A stretch of DNA of 64,000 bases from Synechococcus sp. WH 7805 (GTDB lineage: Bacteria > Cyanobacteriota > Cyanobacteriia > PCC-6307 > Cyanobiaceae): positions 1,013,854-1,077,853 of the forward strand of contig NZ_CH724168.1 of the NCBI RefSeq assembly GCF_000153285.1, given 5' to 3'. The translations under genes and the position numbers were made by a program. Of the stretch, positions 35,625-45,389 are shown piece by piece. Position 1 is the first letter of the stretch. Each line of letters opens with the position of its first letter. The notes below the pieces were generated by a model. That model worked only from the letters and a program-made list of their open reading frames with translations. It was not told the origin of the DNA and did no database searches.

Positions 35625-37093
35625 GTCCCCGCGATCTAATCCATGATCCTTGTTGGCAGGGGCACGATCTCGGTCACCCCTTGCCGGACTCCACGCATGC
35701 GGTCTCGGTCGCGTTGCCTCGCTGGAGCGACGTGGTCGCCTACGAGGAGAACGATCCAGCCTGCCGCGCAGTACTTCGCACGGTTTACCCACGCTTCGGA
35801 CTGCATCCACTGGTCAGGGAACTGGCGCGCCTAGCCCAAGCGCAAACCGATGCATCGGAGGGTTGCAGCACCTGGCCCTACTCCACAGAAGCTGCTGCTC
35901 AGGCCGCCGCCGCCCATTGCCGACGGCGTGTTCGTGATGCCGAGACGCAAATCAAATACGTACGGGGGCTGGCTTGCCTGATCGCCAACCAGGCGGCAAC
36001 CCCTGCGGCCAAAGCCTTCTGGCAACATGCCGGCCTGGGTGCCAGTTCTCGCCAAGCCGCCATTGCTTTAGGGAAAGAGCACTGCCCCACAAACACGCGA
36101 GGCCACTCTGCTCGCGACACTATTCGCAAGCGGCTTGCCGATATCTATGGCTGTGGGACCGAGTCCATCAGCCTGCGTCCCTCGGGCATGGCTGCCCTTC
36201 ACGGCGCCCTCAGCCTTGTATCGGCACTTCATCCTGGCCGCCCGACTCTGCAAGTCGGCTTCCCTTATGTGGATGTGCTGAAACTTCCACAGGTGGTGTT
36301 TGCCGGAGCCGAACTGCTGAACGACAGCTCCCCTGCCGCCATCGGCGAGAGTCTCGATCGCCTCAATCCTGCAGCGGTAGTGGTGGAGCTGCCCAGCAAC
36401 CCGATGTTGCAATGCGTGGATCTGATCACCGTGGCAGAGCTTGCCCATGGGCGCGGAATCCCGGTGATCGCCGATGACACGATCGGATCGTGCCTGAACA
36501 TCGACGCACTGCCTTATGCCGATCTGGTGTTTAGCTCCCTGACGAAAAGCTTCGCAGGTCGAGGCGATGTTCTGGCCGGAGCCCTGGTTGTGAGTCCTCG
36601 TTCCCGCTGGCATCAATCCTTTAGCGCCGCCATTCATCAGGCACCAGCAGTCCTGGGGGATGCCGATGCCCTTTGCCTGGAGGAGGCCAGCCGTGACGTG
36701 CGCGAACGCATTCCCCGCTTGAATGCCAACTGCACCGCTCTGGCTCAGCGGCTCAGCCATCACGCCGCCATCAAGAGAGTCCTACATCCCAGCCAGTGCC
36801 GCACGTTCGAGGCGCTGCAGCGGCCGGGATCGGGCCACGGTTGCCTCTTGTCGTTTGAACTTCATGGAGGCCTTGAGGCCGCCAAACGGGTGTATGACTC
36901 CCTCTCCATTAGCAAAGGGCCCAGCCTGGGCACCTCCTTCAGCCTGTGCTGTCCTTACATGCTGCTGGCCCACTACAGGGAGCTGGACTGGGCCGAATCC
37001 TGTGGAGTCCCCCCTCACCTCCTGCGCGTTTCAGTGGGACTTGAAGATCCCAATGAACTCTGGGAGCGGTTTGCCCTGGCGCTGGCTGCCTAG
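35621..37093 (+). CDS. Cystathionine gamma-synthase with fungal-type N-terminal extension
   Basis: A 490-residue PLP enzyme, about 100 residues longer than standard MetB. The N-terminal part reads GHPLPDSTHAVSVALPRWSD then VVAYEENDP and YPRFGLHPLVREL, which resembles the extension of fungal cystathionine gamma-synthases (Str2/Met7 type, recalled from family knowledge). The catalytic part includes ISLRPSGMAALHGALSLVSA, the Asp in IPVIADDTIGSCLN and the PLP lysine in VFSSLTKSFAGRGDVLAGAL. It is coupled to the preceding gene by an ATGA overlap. Role: O-acyl-homoserine plus cysteine to cystathionine. Confidence 0.83.
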   Translation: MSPRDLIHDPCWQGHDLGHPLPDSTHAVSVALPRWSDVVAYEENDPACRAVLRTVYPRFGLHPLVRELARLAQAQTDASEGCSTWPYSTEAAAQAAAAHCRRRVRDAETQIKYVRGLACLIANQAATPAAKAFWQHAGLGASSRQAAIALGKEHCPTNTRGHSARDTIRKRLADIYGCGTESISLRPSGMAALHGALSLVSALHPGRPTLQVGFPYVDVLKLPQVVFAGAELLNDSSPAAIGESLDRLNPAAVVVELPSNPMLQCVDLITVAELAHGRGIPVIADDTIGSCLNIDALPYADLVFSSLTKSFAGRGDVLAGALVVSPRSRWHQSFSAAIHQAPAVLGDADALCLEEASRDVRERIPRLNANCTALAQRLSHHAAIKRVLHPSQCRTFEALQRPGSGHGCLLSFELHGGLEAAKRVYDSLSISKGPSLGTSFSLCCPYMLLAHYRELDWAESCGVPPHLLRVSVGLEDPNELWERFALALAA

Positions 37094-37902
37094 AAACGAA
37101 ACCGAAGAATCCCGATCACCGCTTGAGTCTTGAGATCCACCTGAGTTCCCCCAATGCCAAGCCGAGCGCGGCGCTGGGAACGCGTGATGGTGGCGGTGGC
37201 CTTGGGAGTTCTGAGCTGGCCCAGATCCATCCAGCGGTAGGACAGATCCAGCGCAATACGATCACTCAATGGGATCGCCACACCAGCCGTGAGCAGCGTG
37301 GCCAACGACTGACTTGTGCCCCCCTTGACCACAGTTTCGGCACTGGGACCTTTAGCAGGGAAACCAAAGGTGATGTCCGCAATCGTGATGGATGCAGCGC
37401 CCACACCTGCCCCTAGATAAGGACGGACACCAATCACTTCCGGCGCGTCGACGAGAACCACGCCAAAACCCGCCAGGCTGCGGCCGGACGCCGTCACAGG
37501 CTGATTCGAACCCGCGCCAAGAAAGTTGGCCTGCCCCTGCCAATCCAGTTGTGGGGACCAGTTGACCAGTGCCTCAGTCCGCAACCAGGAGGTCCAGCGG
37601 TACCCCAGGGCAGCGTCGAGGGTGGGACTTTGCCGGAAAGATCCCAAGGCTCCGAGTGGTTGGCCATCCTCACCGGATCCACATCCAAATAAAGCCGGTG
37701 GCGTTGTCGATGCACAGTCCTGATCGCGAAGGCGCTCCGTCTGCGGCCACTGCACCCCAGCTCCGAGCCTCAGATACAGGCCACGATCAGCATCATTTTC
37801 CGATGCGGACACCGGAGTCGGAATCAATGCCAAGGTTGAACAGCCCAGCGCACAGCCAATGGCAGGGGCAATGCAACGGGGCAAGGCAAGAGTCAGATAC
37901 AC
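37090..37902 (-). CDS. Outer-membrane beta-barrel protein
   Basis: 270 residues with a signal peptide (LPRCIAPAIGCALGCSTLAL ... VSASEN) and alternating-hydrophobicity strands such as LGYRWTSWLRTEALVNWSP, IGVRPYLGAGVGAASITIAD and IALDLSYRWMDLGQLRT. It ends in Phe (VIGILRFRF), the outer-membrane assembly signature. It resembles OmpW/OmpA-like eight-strand barrels. The function is unknown. Its end overlaps the convergent MetB-like gene by 4 bp. Confidence 0.78.
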   Translation of the reverse strand: MYLTLALPRCIAPAIGCALGCSTLALIPTPVSASENDADRGLYLRLGAGVQWPQTERLRDQDCASTTPPALFGCGSGEDGQPLGALGSFRQSPTLDAALGYRWTSWLRTEALVNWSPQLDWQGQANFLGAGSNQPVTASGRSLAGFGVVLVDAPEVIGVRPYLGAGVGAASITIADITFGFPAKGPSAETVVKGGTSQSLATLLTAGVAIPLSDRIALDLSYRWMDLGQLRTPKATATITRSQRRARLGIGGTQVDLKTQAVIGILRFRF

Positions 37903-38039
37903 GCTTCAATCTTCAGCCATGTCGCACTGGTGATTTAAGCCGTTCAGGCACTTCAAAGTCTGAATAAGTCATTAAGCGACGGAGCATCCCTTCTTAGCCA
38001 TTCCTAAGTTGGTCAACTAGGGCTTTTTGCGTTTCCACC

Positions 38040-39026
38040 ATGTCCCGCGTTTACGCCGACAACAGCCAGGCCATCGGCAACACACCCCTGGTGCGTCTGA
38101 ATCACGTGACCAAAGGCTGCAAAGCCACCGTGCTCGCCAAGGTAGAAGGGCGCAACCCCGCCTACAGCGTGAAGTGCCGCATTGGCGCCAACATGATCTG
38201 GGACGCTGAAAAGCGTGGGGAGCTAACAGATGGCAAGGTAATTGTTGAGCCCACCTCAGGGAATACCGGAATCGCCTTAGCGTTCACCGCAGCGGCCCGC
38301 GGTTACAAGCTCGTACTCACCATGCCGGAGTCGATGTCGATCGAGCGTCGGCGTGTGATGGCCGTTCTCGGAGCTGAGATTGTTCTCACCGAAGCCGCCA
38401 AAGGTATGCCCGGGGCCATCGCCAAGGCCAAGGAAATCGCTGACAGCGATCCAGCCAAGTACTTCATGCCTGGTCAGTTCGATAATCCGGCTAACCCGGA
38501 TATCCATTTCAAAACCACTGGCCCTGAAATCTGGAACGACTGCGACGGAGCCATTGATGTACTGGTGTCGGGGGTCGGCACCGGCGGCACGATCACCGGC
38601 GTGTCCCGTTACATCAAGAATGAGGCTGGCAAAGCCATCGAATCTGTGGCTGTGGAACCCAGTCACAGCCCTGTGATCACCCAGACCCTCAACGGTGAGG
38701 AAGTGAAGCCAGGTCCCCACAAGATCCAGGGCATTGGCGCTGGTTTCATCCCCAAAAACCTCGATCTCTCCATCGTCGACAAGGTGGAGCAGGTCACGAA
38801 CGAGGAATCGATCGCCATGGCTCTGCGCTTGGCCAAGGAAGAAGGCTTGCTTGTCGGCATCTCCTGCGGCGCGGCGGCGGCCGCCGCCATTCGTCTGGCT
38901 CAGCAAGACGACTACGCCGGCAAAACTATCGTGGTGGTGCTGCCTGATCTAGCCGAGCGTTACCTGTCTTCAGTGATGTTCGCTGAAGTCCCCGCTGGAA
39001 TCATCGAGCAACCTGTCCCTGCCTGA
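38040..39026 (+). CDS. cysK: Cysteine synthase A, enteric-like
   Basis: A 328-residue PLP enzyme making cysteine from O-acetylserine and sulfide. The PLP lysine is in [20 protein letters not shown], the phosphate loop is [20 protein letters not shown] and the glycine loop is [19 protein letters not shown]. The SVKCRIG motif (Cys rather than Asp after the Lys) and the overall wording match gammaproteobacterial CysK more than the plant-like NPxxSVKDR type usual in cyanobacteria. It lies downstream of the two transsulfuration genes, separated by the porin, so the locus handles sulfur amino acids. An intrinsic terminator follows. Confidence 0.96.
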   Translation: MSRVYADNSQAIGNTPLVRLNHVTKGCKATVLAKVEGRNPAYSVKCRIGANMIWDAEKRGELTDGKVIVEPTSGNTGIALAFTAAARGYKLVLTMPESMSIERRRVMAVLGAEIVLTEAAKGMPGAIAKAKEIADSDPAKYFMPGQFDNPANPDIHFKTTGPEIWNDCDGAIDVLVSGVGTGGTITGVSRYIKNEAGKAIESVAVEPSHSPVITQTLNGEEVKPGPHKIQGIGAGFIPKNLDLSIVDKVEQVTNEESIAMALRLAKEEGLLVGISCGAAAAAAIRLAQQDDYAGKTIVVVLPDLAERYLSSVMFAEVPAGIIEQPVPA

Positions 39027-39055
39027 TTGATACTCAAGACTGCCCTTAAAACATC

Positions 39056-39088
39056 AAAAAAAGCCCCGAATGAATCCGGGGCTTTTTC
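39056..39088 (+). terminator. Intrinsic terminator of cysK
   Basis: AAAGCCCCG and CGGGGCTTT form a GC-rich stem (about 39060-39085) around a loop of about 8 bases, with an A-run before and a T-run after. It could act in both directions. Confidence 0.88.
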
Positions 39089-39167
39089 ATTGATTGTTTC
39101 TACAGCAGTGCTGCAGGCCAATCGAAATGTATCCACCAAAGATGAACTGACGGCGATTGTCATTAGC

Positions 39168-39200
39168 AACAAAAAACCCCCGGAATTCACCGAGGGCTTT
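39168..39200 (-). terminator. Intrinsic terminator of the beta-helix protein gene
   Basis: Read on the minus strand, GCCCTCGG pairs with CCGGGGG (one mismatch) around TGAATT and is followed by TTTTTT. It lies 34 bp past the end of the minus-strand gene at 39234. Confidence 0.75.
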
Positions 39201-39233
39201 AATTCACTTAGCCTGAAAAAATCAGAGCATCAA

Positions 39234-40583
39234 TCAGCCAAATACAACCGTGTTGCTGAAGTTCACAAAATCGAAGAGGTTCTCACCGTCGAACTCGGCG
39301 GTGAAAACATCCGCATCGACACGCAGACCTTCACGGCCGTTGCCAGTGGCAACGACGGTATTGAATTCGGCAAAAACAGGATTCAGAATTTCTAGCTCCG
39401 CACCATCATCGGATGCGAAACTTTCCAGTCGGATGCCGTTTCTACCACCTTCATCGGGGATGTCATTGCGGTTGTCAAGAGCCCAAACGGCTTCAAACAG
39501 TGCATCAATCTCACCACCGCCAAATTGCTCAAGGCGGAATCCATAATCATCGTTACCATTGGCTTGAGAATTAATGAATTCAGCAAAAATATTCCCCTGA
39601 TCTTCCTCACTCAGCTTGACACCTGTACCACCAGGATCAGTTGCTAATCCATTGAGTTTGGCATTACCGTTGTTGTTGGCGAATGTATCTTGAACCTCAA
39701 TAAAAATACTGCCTCTACCTGCCTCATCAAGGTCAAGACCTTCATCAAAGTTACCGTTGATTTCACTTTGACGAACTCTGATCTCCAGCCTTCCGGCACC
39801 AGCCTCATCGATATCTAGGCCGTCGTCAGTGTCATTCAGGTCAAAGGGACCGTTGTCGTTAAAAGCCGATCTGAAAACGTCTGCAGCAGCAAAGCCTTTA
39901 CCAGTTTCATCAAGCTCAAAACCATCAGCGCCGTTCAGAACGAACGCACTGTTTTTAATGAGAACAGTTGCGTCACCAAAACGACCTTCATCAACGCGGA
40001 AGCCGTCACTGTCGCTAACGCTGTCCTCCCAGATACCGTTCTCTGCAATCTCCGAACCGAAGATTTTAACGAGCAGGCTTGCATCGGAATTAGCGCCGGC
40101 CAAGTCATCTTTACCGCCCGCTGTATCGCCGCCTTGGCCAGTAGCACCTGCCTGATCATCAATATGAACGCCGTGGTCCCAGAAACCCTCAACCTCAACA
40201 CCTTTGAACGTAGCCGAGATAACTCCATCGGCATCGCCAGGAACGTCCAGCTCAAATCCATGCTGGGAGCGACCTTCATTACCGTTGAGCTCAAGATCTT
40301 TGATCTTGACATTTCCGGAACTACGAGATGTGATCAGAGCAACGCCCTTTCCATCAACGGCTGCACTGACGCCCTCATAAGTCTGGAAAGTATCGCTGGC
40401 CACGATCTCGGAGCCATTGCCCACAAGAACGAGATCACCAGTTCCGGTGTACTCAAGGCCACTGGTCAATTCAATTTCGCTGTCTGCCGCGAAGATAATC
40501 CTGTTCCGATCGAAGCCACCAGCGTTGGCCGCTTCAAAAGCGTCTTGAAGCTCAGCCTCGTTGGAAACAAAGAACCGTGCCAT
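39234..40583 (-). CDS. Asp-rich right-handed beta-helix repeat protein
   Basis: A 449-residue strongly acidic protein. It begins MARFFVSNEAELQDAFEAAN followed by a pectate-lyase-like first coil. About eight repeats of roughly 30-45 residues then recur with a core such as DGFRVDEGRFGD, DGFELDETGKGF, DGLDIDEAGAGR, EGLDLDEAGRGS, TGVKLSEEDQGN, YGFRLEQFGGGE, NGIRLESFASDD and EGLRVDADVFTA. No signal peptide is visible, so export would need another route such as type I secretion. The Asp-rich turns may bind calcium. No catalytic site was recognised. It may be a surface or matrix protein; the function is unknown. Confidence 0.82.
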   Translation of the reverse strand: MARFFVSNEAELQDAFEAANAGGFDRNRIIFAADSEIELTSGLEYTGTGDLVLVGNGSEIVASDTFQTYEGVSAAVDGKGVALITSRSSGNVKIKDLELNGNEGRSQHGFELDVPGDADGVISATFKGVEVEGFWDHGVHIDDQAGATGQGGDTAGGKDDLAGANSDASLLVKIFGSEIAENGIWEDSVSDSDGFRVDEGRFGDATVLIKNSAFVLNGADGFELDETGKGFAAADVFRSAFNDNGPFDLNDTDDGLDIDEAGAGRLEIRVRQSEINGNFDEGLDLDEAGRGSIFIEVQDTFANNNGNAKLNGLATDPGGTGVKLSEEDQGNIFAEFINSQANGNDDYGFRLEQFGGGEIDALFEAVWALDNRNDIPDEGGRNGIRLESFASDDGAELEILNPVFAEFNTVVATGNGREGLRVDADVFTAEFDGENLFDFVNFSNTVVFG

Positions 40584-40853
40584 GAGAGAGGAAACATTCC
40601 AAACCGCTTCAGTATGTATTTGAGAAGAGCAGAGGAGAAGAAGAGGCGATTAAAAATCGTTTAAATAGCGCTTAAAACCCCCATCGCCCACCTTCGCACC
40701 ACAAAAATCCTCTCTTTGCTCAACGAGAGCGCTTCATAATGCCGGGCCAAGATAGTAAGTCTTTAAGTCCAACCGCTCTTACCAAATCCTCCAATGGCGA
40801 TCAAATCATGAGCCAAAAACAGCCCTAGAGCAGGTCAAGTCTTTGCTCGGGAG
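40584..40853. other. 270 bp intergenic region
   Basis: AT-rich gap upstream of the beta-helix gene and downstream of queA (both on the minus strand). It presumably holds the promoter of the beta-helix gene. A short palindrome CGATTaaaAATCG lies near 40648. No gene or terminator with a clear T-run was seen. Confidence 0.4.
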
Positions 40854-41978
40854 TTAAATCTTCCCAATCAGAGGCCGAGATTCTTGCAACCACGCCTTGG
40901 GGGCAATCCACATCGCATCGCCATACGAATAAAACCGATAATGATTCTCCACAGCTTGTGCATACAGGCTCAACAACCTCTCCCGTCCGATCAGAGCGCT
41001 GACAAGCAGCAAAAGTGAACTCTTTGGCAAATGGAAGTTCGTTAGCAGTCCCTGCACCACTGAAAAGCGATAACCAGGCTGAATCACCAGATCAACAGGT
41101 CCCTTCAGAGGCTGGAGTTTGCCTCCTCCTGCTTGTGCTGCCCCCTCCAGTGCGCGAACACTCGTGGTGCCAACGGCGATGACCCGCCCCCCCCGCCTGT
41201 GGCATGCCTCCACGGCGGCCACAAGCTCAGACGAGACCTCCACCCACTCGCTGTGAAGGCTGAGGTCTCGCAGATCTTCGGTTTCCACTGGACGGAAGGT
41301 GCCCAGCCCCACGTGGAGCGTCACTGAAGCGATCGTCACTCCACGGGCACGGATCGCCTGAAGCAGATCATCACTGAGATGCAGACCTGCCGTTGGTGCA
41401 GCAACCGCTCCAGGTCGTGATGCATAACGCGTTTGATAGCGCTCCTGATCAGAGTCGTCATGACGAGTGATGTAGGGAGGAAGGGGCACCTCGCCATATC
41501 GCTGCAGCAAGGCTTCGATCGCGATGGCATCGTTGTAGGTCGGAGGGAACTGGACGATGCGTCCGCCACTAGCACTGTCGCTCGCCAGAACTTGAAGGGG
41601 CAGCGAATCCTGTTCCAGGGCTTCTAGCCAAACCTGATCTCCTGGTCGCAACTTCTTAGCAGGACGTGCCAGGCACAACCAACGTCCTTCTCCCCTCGGT
41701 TCCAAAACCAGCAGTTCACCAAGTCCACCTCCCGAGCGCCTCACTCGCAAGCGGGCCTGAAGAACCCGAGTGTCATTCACCACCAACAGATCACCGGGCT
41801 GCAGTTCGCTCTGCCAGTCCCAGACCGTTGCATGCCGAACCTGCGAAGAAGACTCCTCCAAGGCAGGAACCATGAGCAATCTCGCGGCGTGCCGCGGCTC
41901 AACCGGCCTCTGAGCGATGCACTCCGCAGGCAGCTGGTAGTCGTAGGCGCTCAGCAGAAGATCCCTGGGATCAGCCAC
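40854..41978 (-). CDS. queA: tRNA preQ1(34) S-adenosylmethionine ribosyltransferase-isomerase
   Basis: A 374-residue enzyme adding the epoxycyclopentane ring during queuosine synthesis in tRNA wobble positions. Family motifs: [20 protein letters not shown] near the start, [52 protein letters not shown] and [20 protein letters not shown]. Length is normal. It is 15 bp downstream of the KimA-like gene. Confidence 0.97.
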   Translation of the reverse strand: MADPRDLLLSAYDYQLPAECIAQRPVEPRHAARLLMVPALEESSSQVRHATVWDWQSELQPGDLLVVNDTRVLQARLRVRRSGGGLGELLVLEPRGEGRWLCLARPAKKLRPGDQVWLEALEQDSLPLQVLASDSASGGRIVQFPPTYNDAIAIEALLQRYGEVPLPPYITRHDDSDQERYQTRYASRPGAVAAPTAGLHLSDDLLQAIRARGVTIASVTLHVGLGTFRPVETEDLRDLSLHSEWVEVSSELVAAVEACHRRGGRVIAVGTTSVRALEGAAQAGGGKLQPLKGPVDLVIQPGYRFSVVQGLLTNFHLPKSSLLLLVSALIGRERLLSLYAQAVENHYRFYSYGDAMWIAPKAWLQESRPLIGKI

Positions 41979-41993
41979 ACTCTGATTCGATGA

Positions 41994-43910
41994 TCACTCC
42001 ATCGTGCCTGAGGGGTGGGGCGACGCCCCGGGCGGCTCCGTCGGGATGAAATAGCGAACGATCGAAAACACTCGACTGTGATCATTGGCGAGTGCAGCAA
42101 GGAGGCTGAGTGCCCGCTGGTTCAGCAACATGGCATCCAGTCGATCGCGCGGGATGGCCAACGGCATCACCACTGTGGTGATGCAATCCGATCGCAATCG
42201 CTCTGTTTCCATCACGAAGTCGCAGAATGGACCGATCGTCGAACTGAACGGACTCTCCAGGAGAACCAGGTCCAGGGCTCCGGTCTCCAGACCGGCGTAG
42301 CGATCCCAGGCCGAACTGATCGGACCGGCCTGTTCGGGGTTCGCCAACACGATCACAGCCGTAACGGAATCAGCAAAGGAGCAGGCGTAGCGCACGGCTT
42401 CAAACGATGGGCGGCTCAGAGCAGCCATCCAGACGATGGCATGGTGGCCGAGGGGAGGATCCCTAGGGGGCAACTGGAGCGGACCCATGGCCTCATCCGG
42501 TGCGATGGCCTCATAAACCTCCCGATAACGGTGTCGGATCCCGGCCAGCCCCCACACCAGCAAGGGGATGGCAATCACCACTGTCCAGGCGCCCTCGTCA
42601 AATTTGCTCACCACAATCACCAACAGCACCACAAAGGTGGTGAATGAACCCAGGGCGTTCATTGCCATGCGTCCCTGCCAACCCTCACCGCGCAACCGCC
42701 ACCAACGCCGCACAAGCCCCAGCTGCGAAAGCGTGAATGCGCTGAACACCCCAAGGGCGTAGAGATTCACGGCAACCGTGGTGTCGCCGCGACACACCAG
42801 GATGATCGCGGCGGTGATGCCCAACAGCACACCGATTCCGTTCTGATAAACCAGGCGGTCGCCTTGCCAGCTCATCTGCAATGGCAGGCACCGGTCTTCC
42901 GCCAACATGGCCGCCAGCCTGGGAAATCCTGCAAATGCCGTGTTGGCCGCCAGCACAAGAATCAAGAGCGTGGCGATCTGAAGCACCCAGAACAGGACAC
43001 TGCCGGATCCAAACACTCGCTGGCCGATCTGGGCGAGAACAGTGATGTCGGGATTGGGAGCAATCCCGTACATAAAACCCATCCCACTCACCGCAAAAAA
43101 CATGGCGGAAAGCAGAAGGCCCATCACCAGGAGCGTCTGACGCGCATTCTGGGCAGCTGGCTTCCGGAACACCTTCACGCCGTTGGCGATGGCTTCGATA
43201 CCGGTCATCGCTGAACATCCCGAACTGAAGGCCCGCAGGATCAAAAACAAACCGATGGGCTCCATCCCTGCTGTCAGAGGAGGTGCATCAGGAGTCCAGC
43301 CATGGTGAAACATGAGGTCCTTCAGGCCTGCAACGCTGAGCAGCGCGATCATCACCACAAACGCGTAGGTGGGTACGGCAAACACGCGGCCAGCCTCCTT
43401 CACACCTCGCAGATTGGCCCAACCCACCAGCACCAGCAGCACCAGGGCAATCGGAACTTCGTAGGGCAGAAGACTCGGATCGAGAGATGACAGCGCCTGG
43501 GTGCCGGCCATCAAACTCACGGCCGCTGTGAGGGTGTAGTCGATCAGCAGCGCTGCTGCGGCCACCAATCCCACATTGCGGCCAAGGTTGTCGCGCGCCA
43601 CCACATAGGAGCCACCACCATTGGGATAGGCCGCAATGGCCTGGCGGTACGACAGCACCACAATCGCGATCAAGGCGATGATCGCCATGGTGATCGGCAC
43701 CGACAGGCGCAGGGCCATACTGCCGCCAAGGATCAGGATGCCGAGTGCAGCCTCCGTTGCATAAGCCACCGACGACAACGCGTCTGATGAAAGGATCGGT
43801 AACGCCTGAATGCTGGGCAGGCGTTCGCTTGCACCACTCGAGCGCGGCAGAGGACGACCGAGAAGACGGGAGAAGATCGAAACGGACACAGGTCCATCGA
43901 AGTCACTCAA
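41994..43910 (-). CDS. APC-superfamily permease, KimA-like potassium importer
   Basis: A 638-residue membrane protein with about 12 helices followed by a soluble C-terminal domain (about 470-638). Motifs PILSSDALSSVAYATEAALG, AYPNGGGSYVVARDNLG and SGCSAMTGIEAIANGVKVFR match the KimA/YdaO subgroup, proton-coupled K+ importers often annotated as amino-acid permeases. In that family the C-terminal domain can bind cyclic di-AMP; whether it does here is unknown. Confidence 0.82.
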   Translation of the reverse strand: MSDFDGPVSVSIFSRLLGRPLPRSSGASERLPSIQALPILSSDALSSVAYATEAALGILILGGSMALRLSVPITMAIIALIAIVVLSYRQAIAAYPNGGGSYVVARDNLGRNVGLVAAAALLIDYTLTAAVSLMAGTQALSSLDPSLLPYEVPIALVLLVLVGWANLRGVKEAGRVFAVPTYAFVVMIALLSVAGLKDLMFHHGWTPDAPPLTAGMEPIGLFLILRAFSSGCSAMTGIEAIANGVKVFRKPAAQNARQTLLVMGLLLSAMFFAVSGMGFMYGIAPNPDITVLAQIGQRVFGSGSVLFWVLQIATLLILVLAANTAFAGFPRLAAMLAEDRCLPLQMSWQGDRLVYQNGIGVLLGITAAIILVCRGDTTVAVNLYALGVFSAFTLSQLGLVRRWWRLRGEGWQGRMAMNALGSFTTFVVLLVIVVSKFDEGAWTVVIAIPLLVWGLAGIRHRYREVYEAIAPDEAMGPLQLPPRDPPLGHHAIVWMAALSRPSFEAVRYACSFADSVTAVIVLANPEQAGPISSAWDRYAGLETGALDLVLLESPFSSTIGPFCDFVMETERLRSDCITTVVMPLAIPRDRLDAMLLNQRALSLLAALANDHSRVFSIVRYFIPTEPPGASPHPSGTME

Positions 43911-43974
43911 AGAGTGGCAAAAGTCTTGGTTTCACGCCGACCACAGAAAAGCTGAGGGAACGCCTGTGCCTGGA

Positions 43975-45321
43975 TCAGAGGGCCAGGCTTTCCGGACGGG
44001 TTTCAATCAGCTCAGCCAGATCCTTGAGGAAGGCCGCGCCATCGGCGCCGTAGATCACCCGGTGATCCGCCGTGAGGTTCACCTGCATCTGCCGTTTCAC
44101 AGCGATGGAACCGTCTTTCCCTGCCACCACCGTTGGACGAGACGCGGCGACAGCAAGGATCGCACCGGTTCCAGGAGGGAGAATCGCGTCAAAGCGATCC
44201 ACACCGAACATCCCCAGGTTGGAGAGAGTGAAAGTGCCCGTGCTGTATTCCTCGGGCTGCAGCTGCTTGCTGCGAGAGCGCTTCACGAGATCACCCCACT
44301 GACGTGAGAGTTCATAGAGGTCGATGCGATCGGCCTGACGCAGCACCGGCGTAATCAAACCGCCATCTTCCATAGCCACAGCCACGGCCACATTCACATC
44401 GGCTGGATAGGCCATCCCTTCCGCAGTCGTGGCGGCATTCACCTGGGGATGCCGCGCCAGCGTGACGGCGACTGCCTTGGCCAGAAGGGCGGTCATCGTG
44501 ACCCCCTTGGGCTTCACCTGCTTGTAAAAAGCATCAAGTTTGTCGGTGGTGATGGTGTAGCCCACCCGGAAGCTGGGCACGGCCAAGCTGGCCTCCATAT
44601 TGCGGTTCACCGCAGCCTGCAGGGTGTTGAAAGGCACCGTCTCACCCGGCAGTCCGAAGCTGTTTCCGGCGGGAGCACTGGGCGGTGCGGGCACGGCTCC
44701 GCCAGAAGACGCGGCGGGTGCCGTTCCTTCACCCACTTGGGGAACGGACACCGGCCGGCCAGCGGCCCGCTCAACGTCTTCAGCCTGAATGCGGCCTTTG
44801 GGACCACTGCCGCGTACCAAAGAGAGATCCACACCCATCTGGGCGGCGAGTTTCTTGGCACGAGGGCTGACGATCAGACGCCCGGTGCTAGTCGGCGCAG
44901 GTGCGACTGGAGGGGCTGGCACGGCAGCCGGGGCCTGCGTGGTGGGAGCAGGCGGCGGGGAAGGAACTGAAACAGCTGGAGCAGGGACAGATGCTGAAGC
45001 AGAGGCCGTTGGGGCACCGGTTGACGCAGCAGCTGGAGCACCAGCGGGAGCTTTAGCCTGCGCCTCGGCGATCTCCGCTTCTGACTCAACAATCAGTCCG
45101 ATCGTTTCACCCACCGGGGCCGTACTGCCAGCAGGCATCAGCACTGCAGCCAGGAACCCTTCGTTGAAGGATTCCACATCCATATCCGCCTTGTCCGACT
45201 CAACGACAAGAACGGACTCACCCCGGGCAACCTTTTCACCAGGCTTCTTGAGCCACTCCACGATCTTGCCCTCCGTCATGGTGGAGCTGAGGGCAGGCAT
45301 GAAAATGTCGTGGGTTGCCAA
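43975..45321 (-). CDS. pdhC: Pyruvate dehydrogenase E2 (dihydrolipoamide acetyltransferase)
   Basis: 448 residues. N-terminal lipoyl domain with lipoyl lysine K44 in VVESDKADMDVES, a long Ala/Pro linker (about 90-150), a peripheral-subunit-binding domain (SPRAKKLAAQMGVDLSLVRG, GPKGRIQAEDV) and a catalytic acetyltransferase domain ending NLTADHRVIYGADGAAFLKD. It transfers acetyl groups to CoA in the PDH complex. lipB, which supplies octanoyl groups for lipoylation, is encoded three genes away on the same strand. Confidence 0.94.
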   Translation of the reverse strand: MATHDIFMPALSSTMTEGKIVEWLKKPGEKVARGESVLVVESDKADMDVESFNEGFLAAVLMPAGSTAPVGETIGLIVESEAEIAEAQAKAPAGAPAAASTGAPTASASASVPAPAVSVPSPPPAPTTQAPAAVPAPPVAPAPTSTGRLIVSPRAKKLAAQMGVDLSLVRGSGPKGRIQAEDVERAAGRPVSVPQVGEGTAPAASSGGAVPAPPSAPAGNSFGLPGETVPFNTLQAAVNRNMEASLAVPSFRVGYTITTDKLDAFYKQVKPKGVTMTALLAKAVAVTLARHPQVNAATTAEGMAYPADVNVAVAVAMEDGGLITPVLRQADRIDLYELSRQWGDLVKRSRSKQLQPEEYSTGTFTLSNLGMFGVDRFDAILPPGTGAILAVAASRPTVVAGKDGSIAVKRQMQVNLTADHRVIYGADGAAFLKDLAELIETRPESLAL

Positions 45322-45389
45322 AGCCGTCTCCGGATGGACTGAGTAGTAGGGGATTTTACGGGCCGGCAGACCGCGGCCCGTTCACTGGA

